From the NCBI GenBank assembly GCA_037176905.1, contig JBBBWG010006113.1:72863-97861 (forward strand): DNA of 24,999 nt. Direction: 5' to 3'. Positions 1-10,296 of this stretch are shown one piece after another. The notes beneath the pieces are model-generated. The model saw only the letters and a program-made list of their open reading frames with translations, ran no database searches and was not told the origin of the DNA. The position numbers and the translations under genes are program-made. The stretch is from Azolla pinnata. Lineage: Eukaryota; Streptophyta; Polypodiopsida; Salviniales; Salviniaceae. The stretch's first letter is position 1; each line of letters opens with the position of its first letter.

Positions 1-3
1 GCG

Positions 4-45
4 ATGGCGATGGCGATGGCGGGAAGCGGAGAGCTTCGTTTCTAG
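4..45 (+). other. short upstream reading frame with ATG-GCG triplication
   Basis: The window opens with three tandem ATG GCG pairs followed by a short frame ending at TAG (43-45), giving a 13-residue peptide beginning MAMAMAGSG. If transcription starts to its left, this would be an upstream ORF in the leader of the TMEM209-like gene. It could equally be a chance frame or a fragment of a promoter, since the sequence to the left is not visible. Confidence 0.25.
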
Positions 46-47
46 GG

Positions 48-56
48 TTAGGGTTT
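48..56 (+). promoter_or_regulatory. telo-box (TTAGGGTTT)
   Basis: TTAGGGTTT, the reverse complement of AAACCCTAA, sits inside TAGGGTTAGGGTTT at 43-56. In plants this interstitial telomere-like motif is common close to transcription starts of ribosomal-protein and other housekeeping genes. Its place about 1 kb before the first coding exon fits a leader that contains an intron. Confidence 0.5.
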
Positions 57-1076
57 CCCTGCAGCAAACTTCGTTCTGTAAGGCTCTTCCTTCCTCGTCT
101 TCACTTTGCTCATCGGATAGAGTCTTCTTCTTCTGCCATTCGGTACCTCAGCTTTCCTTTTTCTCTCCAGAGTTCCTGAGCTACGACATGTGTACTGCTG
201 CCTCAGGTCTTCCTCGCTCCCCGTTTCAACAAACGCGCGCGCTTCCCGAAGAGCCATGACGGTGCCTCGGGCCTTCTTCGATCCCGTTTCCTATCTCAGG
301 TCCATTATCTCAGAGGAGCTACCGTAAGCGTACTGTGATGCGTACTGCTTCTTCGCCTCTCCTGGTGGAAAGGTGCTTATTTGATTTTATCTAGTGATCT
401 ATGAGATCGAAATGTGAATGCATCAGGCACGAGATTTCGCAGCGTCATGGGATATGGATACTCAGATATATTTGTTTCACTTATACCGTCTAGACGATAG
501 TACTCCGCATCTTCACGGAAAACACAAATTTCACCGATTCCATGCTGGAGGCAGCTTATTTTCTATTCATTTATCGATTTCTTCATGACACAGACGATAT
601 TTGTCTGTGTACCAGATAAAACCTTGTTTTTTTTACAAGCACATGTCTGTTTTGTTTTTCCTCGCAGGAATCTCCTACACACGGGTTCTCAGTGATTTTC
701 GTGCGTAACAGAAGCGTTAAGCTGGCAAGCATATTGTCTCCTTGAAACTCATCCCTTTTCGGAATGAATTCAGTACTGCATTTCTAATTTACAAGCAAAA
801 GAAGAAAAGACAAAGCTTAGCACCTCCTGACTCCTGATCCATACTCTCTAAAGTGACGATCCTCTCTTTTCCTGCTCATTTTAGGGGTGGCGAAGTTTGA
901 TATATGTAAATATTTAAAGAAGAGAAGCTAGCCTGATCTAATACTCTCGCTTATATGAGTTATTCAGCAATGAATAATGTTTGTGATTACTGATAAACCA
1001 GAAACAAGCGGTTCTGTGCTCAGCAATGGAGGTAGCCTGCATATTTTGACCTTGGAACAGCAAAGAAGGTGTTAAT

Positions 1077-4000
1077 ATGGCAGGAATTCTATTTCTTCAG
1101 TCTTCTCCGCGCAGTAAGTTTCAGGTCTCTCACAGCACATCAGCTTCTTCCAACTCGGTGCCTAGAAGCATCAGGCCAAGTCTCTCTTCGTTCATTGTCA
1201 TCTTCTTGGTTACATCAGTGTCCACTGCTTGTTTGTTCGTTTTGATATCCCGGTAAGGTCAATAATTCCTTTGAAAAACCTTAGGAGTTCTTTGTTTCTT
1301 GACGTCCATTCCTAGAGAGTAATTTATTTAGTACCGAAACAATTTTAAGCATTGTCTTTTTAGTTCTGATACCTCAACGACTACATGAATTCTTCCTGAA
1401 CTCTCAGGAAGCTGTGCTTTTTAGTTGAGATATCAGTATCATGTACAGCTTGTTTACTTTGATGTTTATACTGAGAGCCATTCATCCTGGTTGTACAGAG
1501 AGGAGGTCTATGTGAAGCTGATGACAAAAATTGGCATTGCAAGAAATTCGTCTTGTAAGCACGGCAACCTCTCTCTAATCTTTAATTGTGAGTTTCCGTT
1601 GGTTGTTTGTAGTAAGGTCTAAGACTTAATTGTCAGTCATTGTTGCCACTTCAGGTGTCCTTCCATTGAGGTGCAACTTACAACTTTAAACTACATTGAC
1701 TTATTTTACTTATTTTTCTTTATGAAAATTGCAATTAAAATAGTCCTCTTTTACAGATCCGCATTTAGGAAAGTGGTTCCCGACATATAATTTGTCTGTC
1801 ATAAAGAGTTATTGGATCTGTAATCTATTCGTGTTTATACACTTGATTATTTAATGTCTACTGGGTGCGTAGTATTGCTTTTTCTGAATAAATGCTGCTG
1901 GAAAATTCGCAGTTCTTTTTGTCAGAGGCTTGCAAACGGCATTTGGAATCATATTGGTGGCTGCTTTATCTGCTTTATGCAAGTTCTTGTCTTTTCAAGC
2001 AACAATAGATTCTGTCAAGAAGAAGAAGAAGACTATTGAACAGAAATTTAGCACCTCTAAGAGTAATGAACCAGATTACTTGAATGATAGGAAATATAGT
2101 TGTGATACGTTTGAAAGAACAGAGCCGAGAGAAGGAGCTAGGACTCGTCCACCTCGAACCAGGTCCACTGGAAGCCCTGTGGAAGCACCGAAAACTAGTC
2201 TCTTGGTTCCTGTGCACCCCTCCATATCTACAAAATCTACACGTGCTCAGGGATCTTCATGGGCAGGAATAGATTGGTCTGAATCCACTAAAACTCTTCC
2301 TTCTGTGATGACTTCATCATCAGTTCTGGGTTCTCCTTCATTTACAAGTCTCAGTCAATCTCAGACATCTCCTGTGGATACTCGACTTAAACCATGGCCC
2401 AAGAGTGCTTCTCCTCTTCTGAAAGAAGACATATCTAGTGAAGAGAAATTAGAAGAGTTTTTGGCAGATGTTGAAGGTAAGATGTTGGAGTCATCATCTA
2501 TGAAGACACCCCCTAGTATTACTCTCATGACACCTCCACCTACTGTTAGAGGAGTAAGTACAATCTCCACACCAACATCAGGGCAAGCGTTGTCTAGCAC
2601 AACTAAAGCTACTCCTATTCGCCCGATGAGAATATCACCTAGCCCTCAGAAATTCGGACCTTCACCCCGTAAAGGAGAAGGGGAGCTTCCGTCACCCATG
2701 TCTATGGAGCAAGCAACAGAAGCCTTTCACAAACTTGGCATTTATCCACAAATTGAGCAATGGAGAGATCAAATCAGGCAATGGTTCTCAAAGGATTTAC
2801 TCAATCCTCTTGTCTTAAAAATAGATTCTAGCCATGTACAGGTTATGCAGGCGGCTGCAAAGCTTGGCTTATCTATTAGTGTTGGTCGAATAGGAGGAGC
2901 TTCGTCAGATAGTGTTGGATTATCACAAGTTACTGATCCTCCTCCACAGGATTGGGGTGGTACTTTCCCCCCTGATGAAGATGCTCAACTCCATCAGCTG
3001 CGAGCGTATCTTGTGCAAATTCGTGATGCATCACCAAGTAAGGTTTCCATGTTTTTAGTTAGATGCATGATGCTTGTAATTTTTTTATGGTTTCTTTGTT
3101 CGAGGTTGTATTACTTGTTTTGTCAACTAATCTTCACCTGTGGAATAATTTGAAATTTGCAATGCTGTTTTACTATCACTATCACATATTTCTCCAATTA
3201 TGTGAAATGATAAAATATTTCTGCAATAATAAATCTGGTGCTTGTTTTGTAGGTCCCCAGCCCAGTACATTTGGACTCCAGCAACCTCAGATACGGTTTG
3301 TTAATCCTGCAATACAAGAGTGCCTTGATGCTGTAAGTGAACATCAACGCTTGAAAGCCCTTATGAAAGGGGAATGGGCAAAAGGTTTACTGCCCCAGAG
3401 CAGTGTTCGAGCAGACTATACAGTCCAAAGAATTAGAGGTCTGATTTCCAGTTCCCTTCATCATATAGACTTGTGAAAAAATGAGATGTCCATGGCACTA
3501 TTTGAGCGTGAAGTTTTACTCCGTTGTTTCACTTGCATTTCTGTGGCAAGGATTATTTGAACTGTATTCTGTAAGATGAGCGATAGTTAATTTTCCAGAA
3601 ATAAACGCCCACTACTATTTATGTTGAATTGGCATGTTTTTTCTGATATATGAAATTTATATATCTATATATATGATGGTCTAAAACACATATAAAGCTC
3701 TACTATGAACAGATTTAGCTAGTTATTAATATGATCAAGAAGAAAAAAGACAATCCATCTAGATTCTTTTCACACATTCTGCAGAATTCTCCCATGAAAA
3801 GGTAAATACCAAAGGCTTTAATTGCTTGGTTTGTCTGAAACTTCTTAAAATTAAGTTAACTTCCTGAGATATTCTTCCTGATGCGTACAGTATGCTCAAA
3901 TGTGGCAATTGTGTTACAGAACTTGCCGAAGGTTCATGTGTGAAGAAGTATGAATACATGGCTACTGGTGAACTGTACGACACAATTGCCAAGAAATGGA

Positions 4001-4931
4001 CATTAGAATTGCCAACTGATTCTCATTTGCTAATCTATCTTTTTTGTGCATTGCTGGAGCATCCAAACTGGATGCTCCACATTGATGCGGCAACACAGCC
4101 AAGCATACAGTCAAACAATCCACTATTCATTGCTAATCTTCCTAACAAAGAGAGATGTCCGGAAAAGTATGTAGCAATTCTATCATCAGCTCCTTCCTTT
4201 TTACATGCTGGAGCTTGCATATTGGCTGTGGGGAAACAAAATCCTCCCATCTTTGCGCTTTATTGGGATAAGAAGCTCCAATTTTCTCTCCAGGTATGTG
4301 GATGTTGATATGTTGTAAATGCATGAATTAGGTATCTCTTCTAACAGGTAGTTTGTTAAGTGCATATGGCCAGTGATTTTCGTTTTGCTTACCTTGTTTT
4401 GTGACATTTCATCGTTTTTTTCCAATGAACTACTCGTTTATCTTATGTATTTTATGAATAGCTTGAGTAGTTATGATTCCTTTAAATTCTAGTCTTGCTT
4501 AGAGTGAAGAGAGAAAAGTAAATTGGTTATGTAACTCCCATCAACTGTAGGAGATAAATTGACTGGATGAAATGGCACAATTAATAGCTTCTTTGTGGGT
4601 AATAGTGTAAAATCAGTTTCTTTTGACTGTAAGTAAAAATTCATGAGTAATGGGCAATATGGGCAATATGATGCGCTAGTTGCCAATGTAGGGGTTTTTT
4701 GTTCCGTCTTTAAATGAATAAGCATTTACTCTCTTATGAATTTGTTATGAAATCTTGATATGGAGGCACTGTTTCCAGGGACGGACTGCACTATGGGATG
4801 GAACTTTGCTGTTGTGTCATAGGATAAAAACAGCTCATTCAGGTGTTGTGCAGGGAATCAACCTGGGTTCTTCAGCTTTTAATCTCCTATCAGTTTTTGA
4901 GATGCCAGAGGATAATGATTCTGAATGCTAA
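1077..4931 (+). CDS. TMEM209-like nuclear-envelope protein (CytochromB561_N family), 6 exons, 689 aa
   Basis: Exons: 1077-1252, 1499-1554, 1913-3037, 3253-3438, 3920-4293 and 4779-4931. All introns are GT-AG, the phases match, and the joined length is 2070 nt with no internal stop. The ATG has a favourable context (A at -3, G at +4) and an in-frame stop 30 nt upstream. Two hydrophobic segments, about residues 36-57 and 83-104, lie before a KKKKK patch and a long Ser/Pro/Thr-rich linker (about 120-340). The conserved C-terminal domain begins near residue 352 (LGIYPQIEQW) and includes ELPTDSHLL and FLHAGACILAVG. This architecture matches the TMEM209 family, whose human member is a nuclear-envelope protein reported to bind NUP205; the plant role is not established. 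Older names call the domain 'cytochrome b561 N-terminal', but I see no haem-binding evidence. Family assignment is from recognition. The first two small exons are the least certain part. Confidence 0.87.
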
Positions 4932-5289
4932 ATTTTTTTACTACATGAAACCAAAGAACTATATATCTGTGTGCAACTTCGGCTCCAGTGACTTCTTCTG
5001 GAGGTTACTCCTGGAAAATCTTCAGTAGGTATAAGTTCCCTCAGTCATTTATTTTGTGCTTCACAATGTGGCTTCTCATATAGAATGCTGTTAAACTGTT
5101 GAGAAATACAAATGAATGCAAGTCATTTTTTTTGCCTATACTCTTCTTAGAAAAAAGAGAAAAGTGTAGCACCATACGACTCTTAACTTCTATTTGGATT
5201 CTGATTTGTTTGTTCTTAACTTCATGCAAGTTCAATTAGCGGTTTCCAGGGCACAGCTTATTCGTTTGTCCTCTTCTTGGACAAGGCTG

Positions 5290-5301
5290 AATAAAAATAA
5301 A
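5290..5301 (+). terminator. two adjacent AATAAA polyadenylation signals
   Basis: Two abutting AATAAA hexamers lie about 360 nt after the stop codon of the TMEM209-like gene, in AT-rich sequence. They are plausible near-upstream elements for 3' end formation. Plant signals are degenerate, so this is suggestive only. Confidence 0.3.
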
Positions 5302-5814
5302 GCAACGATTACTATTTGTATACCAGTCTGTTGTCATAGTTATGAGATATACTGGTATTGGTTGGGTAATGTTGTAGCATATTTAATTATTATATTCAAG
5401 TTCAAATGTTAGAAACTGTTAACATATCTATTTCCATATTTGTTTTTCCATGTAACTCTAATCCTTTCTGCATTCTTCATTGAGCAACATCTTATGGACC
5501 AATAAATTATGGAAGTCTTATATTTGGGCTTTGTTTGAATGATTGTTTAGTGCGTGGCATCTATTTATAGGTTGTCATTCCATGATCAGTCAGATTGTGC
5601 AAGTGTAAAAGTACAAATTTAGCAAATCAGCACCTGGTTTTTCCCCCTTGACCATTGATTTGTTGTGAGATTGCATGCTTTTATTGAGTTAATTTCCAGG
5701 TGATGGTTAGTTTCTTTGCAGCAAACTGAATGATTTGTTTGAAATTTGTGATGAGATAATAAAGTGGGCCAAAAACCACTGCCTAATTTGGGAGTAAAGA
5801 GTACGATGCCTTTG

Positions 5815-6031
5815 CATGAATATTTGGATCAATTGGAGTCCTATTATCAAGGGTGCAACTTCTATCAACAAATTATTGATAGCGATTCAACGACACATCT
5901 CAGCCAACAATCAGTGTCTTTTTGTGGCTATGAATTGACCACCTCTCATTCGAAATTGGATGAGTGATTTATAATAACTAGCGTATGCATGAGTATTGGA
6001 TTCAGATTCTCCTATCATCAAGGGTTTGGAT
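5815..6031 (+). repeat. imperfect direct repeat, about 46 nt, spaced 171 nt
   Basis: The segment beginning GCATGAATATTTGGATC (5815) resembles the one beginning GCATGAGTATTGGATTC (5986), with shared TATCAAGGGT further in. The two differ by substitutions and small indels. It is most simply an old local tandem duplication in non-coding sequence. Confidence 0.45.
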
Positions 6032-7051
6032 GATTGTGTTTGCATCGTCATATCTTCGAGAGAATGATTTGATGCCACTTAACAATGAAATGCCCTATCA
6101 TCAACATTAGCTTCCACTCGAGGCGAGAGTGATTCAAGCGGTGCATATAAAGAGAATTTAACATGCCTCATCACTTGTTTGCGCTTGAGCATGCAATTGT
6201 CTCGACATTGAATTCCCTACGATACAACATGCAAAAGATTGTCATTCTCCTTTTTTATTAGCTTTGTTAGTAATTTTGGTGTCGCTTCTTTTCATATCAT
6301 GAAGATTATAAAGATGGATCGACTGATGTTTGCGATCTTTAATCTTGTGATTCAGTCACTATATAGGCTGAGGAGGGCTGAGAGGGGCATGAAATTGATT
6401 GACAACATACTCTTGTAGTGTCAAGGCAAAGTGATAAAATGTTGAGAAAAAGTGAAAATTGAAGGTTCTATCAAGTTCTTGTAGCATCAAGCAAAAATGG
6501 TGGGCAGATACATATACAGTGTGCACTGGATCAGATGCCCATTGGCTTTGACCACACAGCATAACATTTGGCAGCAGAAAAATGCAACATGTTCACAATG
6601 TAACAACATGGGTCTTTATCATTCATCATCATCAAGACTATTGTACAGTATGTTAGGGCTCATCTTTAGATGTTGGTAGGGTCTGATTCCTAGCATTTTA
6701 TCCTTCTTTCCTCATCACCAACCAGCTTGCTTCTCTGCACTTTGTGTTTTGTGAAGATGGCCATGGATATCTTCATATATGGCTCTACCCCTCCATGTCA
6801 AATCAGGCATATGTGGAATGCTGACACAAAGCCCTATATTTTGCTTACAAAGCTTTGGGGCATTTCTCGGCGTGCATGAGGCATATGTCCATAGCAATTG
6901 ATCATTCTTTCCTCATCAGCTTGTCACATTCCTACAAGAAAAAAATAGAGAAACACTGTCTTCCCCCAAAACAGGAAAAACAAAGTAGCTCCAATAGATC
7001 TCGTAAATCATTCGGTGGCGGAGCAATTCGATTGCTAACTCCAATTGGACC

Positions 7052-9346
7052 TTATGCTTTAATGGGCATAGGAGGAGCATCGGCATAGATGTGGGACAGC
7101 AGGATGTGGCCATACGAGACGCATGGGTCTAATTGTGTTATGTTCTCCAAGCACTCTTTGGCAAGGGCTGGATTCCCATAGATCTTGCACGAAGTGAGCA
7201 ACGCAGTCCAGCCGACGATATCCGACGGGAGAGGCATCGACTGAAGCATTCGCTCTGCCTCGCGCAGCTTGCCGGATCGGGCGAGCAGATCGATCAAACA
7301 GTTGAACCTCTCGCGATTCTTCGCTGGGAGAGCATCATCATCAGCATCAGCAGCATCAGCATCAGGATCATCATCTTCGATCGAGGATGTTAAGTAGCGT
7401 TGAGCTTTGTCGATGTTGCCGCCATGGCTACAGGCAGACGACAGGATGGTGCAAAGCGAGCCTTTGGAGGGTAGAACACCGAGCCTTTCCGACTTCTCGA
7501 TGCACTCTTTCGCCTCTTTGTACTTGCCGTTGTGCGCGTAGCCTGCGATGAGGGCACTCCATGCCACCGCATCCGGATTCACCATGCCCTCGAACACGAT
7601 CCGTGCTTCTTCGACATTCCCGCACTTGGCATACATATCGATCAGACTGCTGGAGAGTATCGCATCCGAGTCGAAGCCGCAGCGCTTGATCTGGTCGTGA
7701 ATCGTCTTGCCCAGATTGAAGGCCCCGATGCTGCTGCAAGCCTTGAGGATGCACAAGAACACGACTCGATCCGGCTTCACCCCTTCTTGGAGCATCTTCT
7801 TGAAGAGCTCGAAAGCATGCCGATGCTGCTCATGCTGGACATGGCCCGTGATTATCGCGCTCCAAGCCGCCACGTCCTGCCGAGGCACACCATCGAAGAC
7901 CCTTTCAGCTGCATCCATGTCGCCGCACTTGCTGTACATGTCTATGAGGCTGCATCCCAGCAGCGTGTCTAGCGCTACTCCGTGTTCGATCATCGCTTCG
8001 TGTATCATCCTGCCCTTCAACAAATCCTCGGTACCTGCGCAAGCCTTCAGCATCGACACGATTGCGCCTTGGTCAGGTCTCAAGTTCTCCTTCTGCATTT
8101 TGTTGAAAAGCTCGAGCGCGAGAGAAGCATGGCCTCCCTGCACGTATCCAGCGATCATGGCGCCCCACGAGACGGTGGTGCGAGCACGCAGCAGGTCGAA
8201 AACCCTCCGTGCCTCTTCTACAAAACCACACTTTGCATACACGTCGATGAGGGTGTTAGCTATGGTGACATCCGATTCGAATCCGCTCCTAACGACGCAA
8301 TCGTGCAGCACTTTGCCCTGCTGCGCATCCTGCATGCTGCTACAAGCCTTGAGAACGCATACGTAGATGATTCTGTTCGCCGCTATGCCCTCGCTCCGAA
8401 GCTTTGCGAAGCATTCGAGGGCGAGGGAGCCCTGTCCATGCTGCGCATAGGCCGCGATGAGGCCGCCGTAAGATACCTGGTTGGGGTTCGGCAATCCGTC
8501 GAACACCCTGCATGCTGCCGTTAAGCTCCCGCATCTCGCATACATGTCGACGAGGGCGTTGGCGATGGCTAGATCGCGCTCGAGCCGCGCTCTAACGATC
8601 TCATCATGCACAACCATGCCCTCCACGGCAGCGCCGATGCTGGAGCAAGCCTTCAGAACGCAAAGAAACGTTACGCTCGTGGGCTCAACGCCGCTGCATC
8701 GCATCTCTTCGAAGAGCTCGAGCGCCTCGATGCCATGGCTGTGCTGAGCGTATCCGTAGATCATCGCGCCCCAAAGGGCAGCATCTCTTTCCCGCGCCCC
8801 GTCGAGCAGGCTCCTCGCTTCGCCCAAGTTACCACATCTCGCGTACATGTCGATGAGGGCGCATCTCAGGAACGGATCGGCGTCCGCCGAATTCCTCACG
8901 ACATCATCGTGCACAAGCCTGCCATTCTCCCTCGCCGAATCGTCGCTGCATGCTTTCACGATGCCCAGGAACAGCGACGGATTCGGCACCACGCCGCGAT
9001 CGCGGGCTTTCCGATACATCTCCACAACGCATCGGCTCTCTCCGTGGGCGCAGAATGCATGGATGATGGCATGCCATGTGTGCAGCGAGGGCTCCGAGAG
9101 CTCGCAAAACACGAGGCTGGATTCGAACAAGCTCCCGCAGGAAGAGTACAAGCATATGAGCGAATCGGCTTCGAGCGGCAGAGAATCCAAGCTTCCGTCG
9201 AAGATCATGAGGCAGTGAGCGAGCCTCCCGGAAGCCATGTCTTTCTTCTTGGCCCATCCTTGAAGCCAGCGGTGGTGGGGAGCAGCCATCCATGGCACAA
9301 CCCTCGCATGATGCTTCATGTACCACCAACAAGGAAAGATGTGCAT
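7052..9346 (-). CDS. PPR protein, PLS class, E1-type with truncated C-terminus (764 aa)
   Basis: An intronless frame with six PLS triplets. The marker aromatic residues fall at W91, W192, Y293, W394, W495 and W596, exactly 101 residues apart, with motifs such as LIDMYAKCG and LKACSSIG. A P2/L2/S2-like part (about 605-710) and an E1 motif (about 712-757, ending SHIYADA) follow. The protein stops a few residues later, so most of E2 and any DYW domain are missing. PLS-class E proteins normally bind specific organelle RNAs and help C-to-U editing, often by recruiting a separate DYW protein; that role is inferred. Met1 lies in a possible splice-donor context (GAG|GTATGC), and Met20 (codon at 9287-9289) is an alternative start. 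An acidic Asp/Ala insert occupies about 657-672. The gene is much more GC-rich than its neighbours (roughly 60% in lines counted by hand). Confidence 0.88.
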   Translation of the reverse strand: MHIFPCWWYMKHHARVVPWMAAPHHRWLQGWAKKKDMASGRLAHCLMIFDGSLDSLPLEADSLICLYSSCGSLFESSLVFCELSEPSLHTWHAIIHAFCAHGESRCVVEMYRKARDRGVVPNPSLFLGIVKACSDDSARENGRLVHDDVVRNSADADPFLRCALIDMYARCGNLGEARSLLDGARERDAALWGAMIYGYAQHSHGIEALELFEEMRCSGVEPTSVTFLCVLKACSSIGAAVEGMVVHDEIVRARLERDLAIANALVDMYARCGSLTAACRVFDGLPNPNQVSYGGLIAAYAQHGQGSLALECFAKLRSEGIAANRIIYVCVLKACSSMQDAQQGKVLHDCVVRSGFESDVTIANTLIDVYAKCGFVEEARRVFDLLRARTTVSWGAMIAGYVQGGHASLALELFNKMQKENLRPDQGAIVSMLKACAGTEDLLKGRMIHEAMIEHGVALDTLLGCSLIDMYSKCGDMDAAERVFDGVPRQDVAAWSAIITGHVQHEQHRHAFELFKKMLQEGVKPDRVVFLCILKACSSIGAFNLGKTIHDQIKRCGFDSDAILSSSLIDMYAKCGNVEEARIVFEGMVNPDAVAWSALIAGYAHNGKYKEAKECIEKSERLGVLPSKGSLCTILSSACSHGGNIDKAQRYLTSSIEDDDPDADAADADDDALPAKNRERFNCLIDLLARSGKLREAERMLQSMPLPSDIVGWTALLTSCKIYGNPALAKECLENITQLDPCVSYGHILLSHIYADAPPMPIKA
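7331..7378 (-). repeat. in-frame trinucleotide repeat coding an Asp/Ala-rich insert
   Basis: An imperfect GAT/GCT-type trinucleotide run (seen on the + strand as ATC and AGC repeats) lies within PPR gene 1. It encodes an acidic stretch of about 16 residues, around 657-672, between the L2-like motif and the next helix pair (RFNCLIDLLARSG). PLS proteins usually have only a short linker here, so this looks like microsatellite expansion tolerated in a loop. Confidence 0.7.
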
Positions 9347-9680
9347 ACCTCACAAAGATCCCATGAGCAGAGGGCCGAGCGATGGTGGGTCATTCCGATC
9401 GGCTCAGTTCCTGCCATAGCCGCCTCCGACTTGAAGAGTAGGTGCTGGAAAATCATGTCTCATTTACAAAGAGAGGGCCATGGATCCACGATGCCTCATG
9501 TGCAACAAAGAAGGGAAAGATGTGCATACCTCAGAGAGCTCCCGTGAGCAGAGGGGCCGAGTGATGATGGGTCGTTCTGATCAGCTCAGTTTCTGCCATA
9601 GCCGCCTCCGGTTGAAGAGTTGGTGATGGAAGATCCTGTCTCAGGATCGAGGAAAGAGAAGGCCATGGAACCATGGCTTG
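9290..9680 (-). repeat. tandem duplication (about 186 bp, 2.1 copies) over the start region of PPR gene 1
   Basis: Copy A (about 9290-9477) and copy B (about 9478-9662) align over most of their length. Both hold AAAGATGTGCATACCTCA, GAGCAGAG-GGCCGAG and TGCCATAGCCGCCTCCG. A third partial copy starts near 9640 (TGTCTCA..., then GGCCATGGAACC). On the minus strand, copy A contains the first ATG and opening codons of PPR gene 1. Copy B contains the equivalent ATG, opening a short frame that also begins MHIFP and then stops after about 24 residues. The duplication therefore placed a decoy start upstream of the gene. Confidence 0.75.
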
Positions 9681-9851
9681 TTCTCTGCTATGAGCTTTTT
9701 TGAAGTTGCTAGGTTTTTGTTACTATCATTTAATGTCAGCATTGCCCTTGTGTAATCACAGCGATGGCAAAAAGACATGGAAAAAAGACTGAAATGGGCT
9801 GCTAGCAGCACAACAGAAACTCAGGATGGAACAGGTTTAGAGACAGGGGAG

Positions 9852-9956
9852 ATGGTTGATCCTTTCCAAGGTCCCAGCCCCTGCTTCTGTGATGCCGGAA
9901 CAAGGCTGAAATGGGCTGCTAGCAAAGCAACAGAAACACAGGATGGAACGGTTTAA
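9852..9956 (+). other. upstream reading frame in minisatellite copy 1 (34 codons)
   Basis: This frame starts MVDPFQGPSPC like PPR gene 2. It then follows a shifted frame because copy 1 carries small indels near GATGCCGG, and ends at TAA (9954-9956). It would act as an upstream ORF only if transcription starts to its left, which the sequence does not show. Confidence 0.4.
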
Positions 9957-9978
9957 AGAGTAAAGAAAGACAAGAGGG

Positions 9979-10047
9979 ATGGTTGATCCTTTCCAAGGTC
10001 CCAGCCCCTGCTTCTGTGATGGAAACAAGGCTGAAATGGGCTGCTAG
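9979..10047 (+). other. upstream reading frame in minisatellite copy 2 (22 codons)
   Basis: This frame opens with the same 11 residues as PPR gene 2 (MVDPFQGPSPC), continues FCDGNKAEMGC and stops at TAG (10045-10047). The stop lies within the repeat-invariant GCTGCTAGC. Confidence 0.45.
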
Positions 10048-10103
10048 CAAAAGCAACAGAAACATAGGATTGAACAGGTTAGAGAGGAAGAAAGACAAGA
10101 GGG

Positions 10104-10172
10104 ATGGTTGATCCTTTCCAAGGTCCAAGCCCCTGCTTCTGTGATGGAAAAAAGACTGAAATGGGCTGCTAG
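10104..10172 (+). other. upstream reading frame in minisatellite copy 3 (22 codons)
   Basis: Same layout as copy 2: MVDPFQGPSPC, then FCDGKKTEMGC and TAG. Copies 3 and 4 are predicted to give the same peptide. Confidence 0.45.
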
Positions 10173-10227
10173 CAAAGCAACAGAAACACAGGATGGAACA
10201 GGTTAGAGAGAAAGAAAGACCAGAGGC

Positions 10228-10296
10228 ATGGTTGATCCTTTCCAAGGTCCAAGCCCCTGCTTCTGTGATGGAAAAAAGACTGAAATGGGCTGCTAG
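10228..10296 (+). other. upstream reading frame in minisatellite copy 4 (22 codons)
   Basis: Predicted peptide identical to that of copy 3. The ATG is preceded by GAGGC rather than GAGGG, a small variation in start context. Confidence 0.45.

Larger units (their letters stand above)
1..1076 (+). other. 5' region and probable leader of the TMEM209-like gene
   Basis: No protein-coding exon is supported here. The stretch contains a telo-box near its left end, a very short reading frame at 4-45, several possible splice donors (for example GTAAGC at 324-329) and AT-rich intron-like sequence up to the ATG at 1077. A leader interrupted by one or more introns is plausible, because housekeeping plant genes often have them, but I cannot place the transcription start or the leader splice sites from sequence alone. 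Confidence 0.45.
4932..7051. other. gene-poor gap between convergent genes
   Basis: This AT-rich stretch lies between the stop of the TMEM209-like gene (+) and the stop of PPR gene 1 (-), so it should hold both 3' UTRs. Short open frames occur (for example 5764-5967 and 6497-6679), but none gives a recognisable protein, splice-compatible extension or codon bias like the real genes. An imperfect direct repeat is present at about 5815-6031. I see no RNA gene or intact transposon. Confidence 0.5.

Noticed and set aside
48-257. Minus-strand 69-codon frame at the left edge
   Set aside because: Rich in Arg, Lys and Glu because it reads the complement of a CT-rich leader; no recognisable protein.
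3889-3919. Alternative splice acceptor at 3890 for exon 5 of the TMEM209-like gene
   Set aside because: Joining it to the donor at 3438 gives the wrong frame. The acceptor ending at 3919 keeps the frame and produces the expected R-E-L-A-E-G sequence.
5764-5967. 67-codon frame as a possible retroelement gag fragment
   Set aside because: No zinc knuckle, protease or other diagnostic motif, and it overlaps a non-coding direct repeat.
7532-9547. Several long plus-strand frames, up to 313 codons, opposite PPR gene 1
   Set aside because: Antisense shadows of a GC-rich coding gene. The minus strand shows perfect 101-residue PPR periodicity, and the plus-strand products have no recognisable motif.
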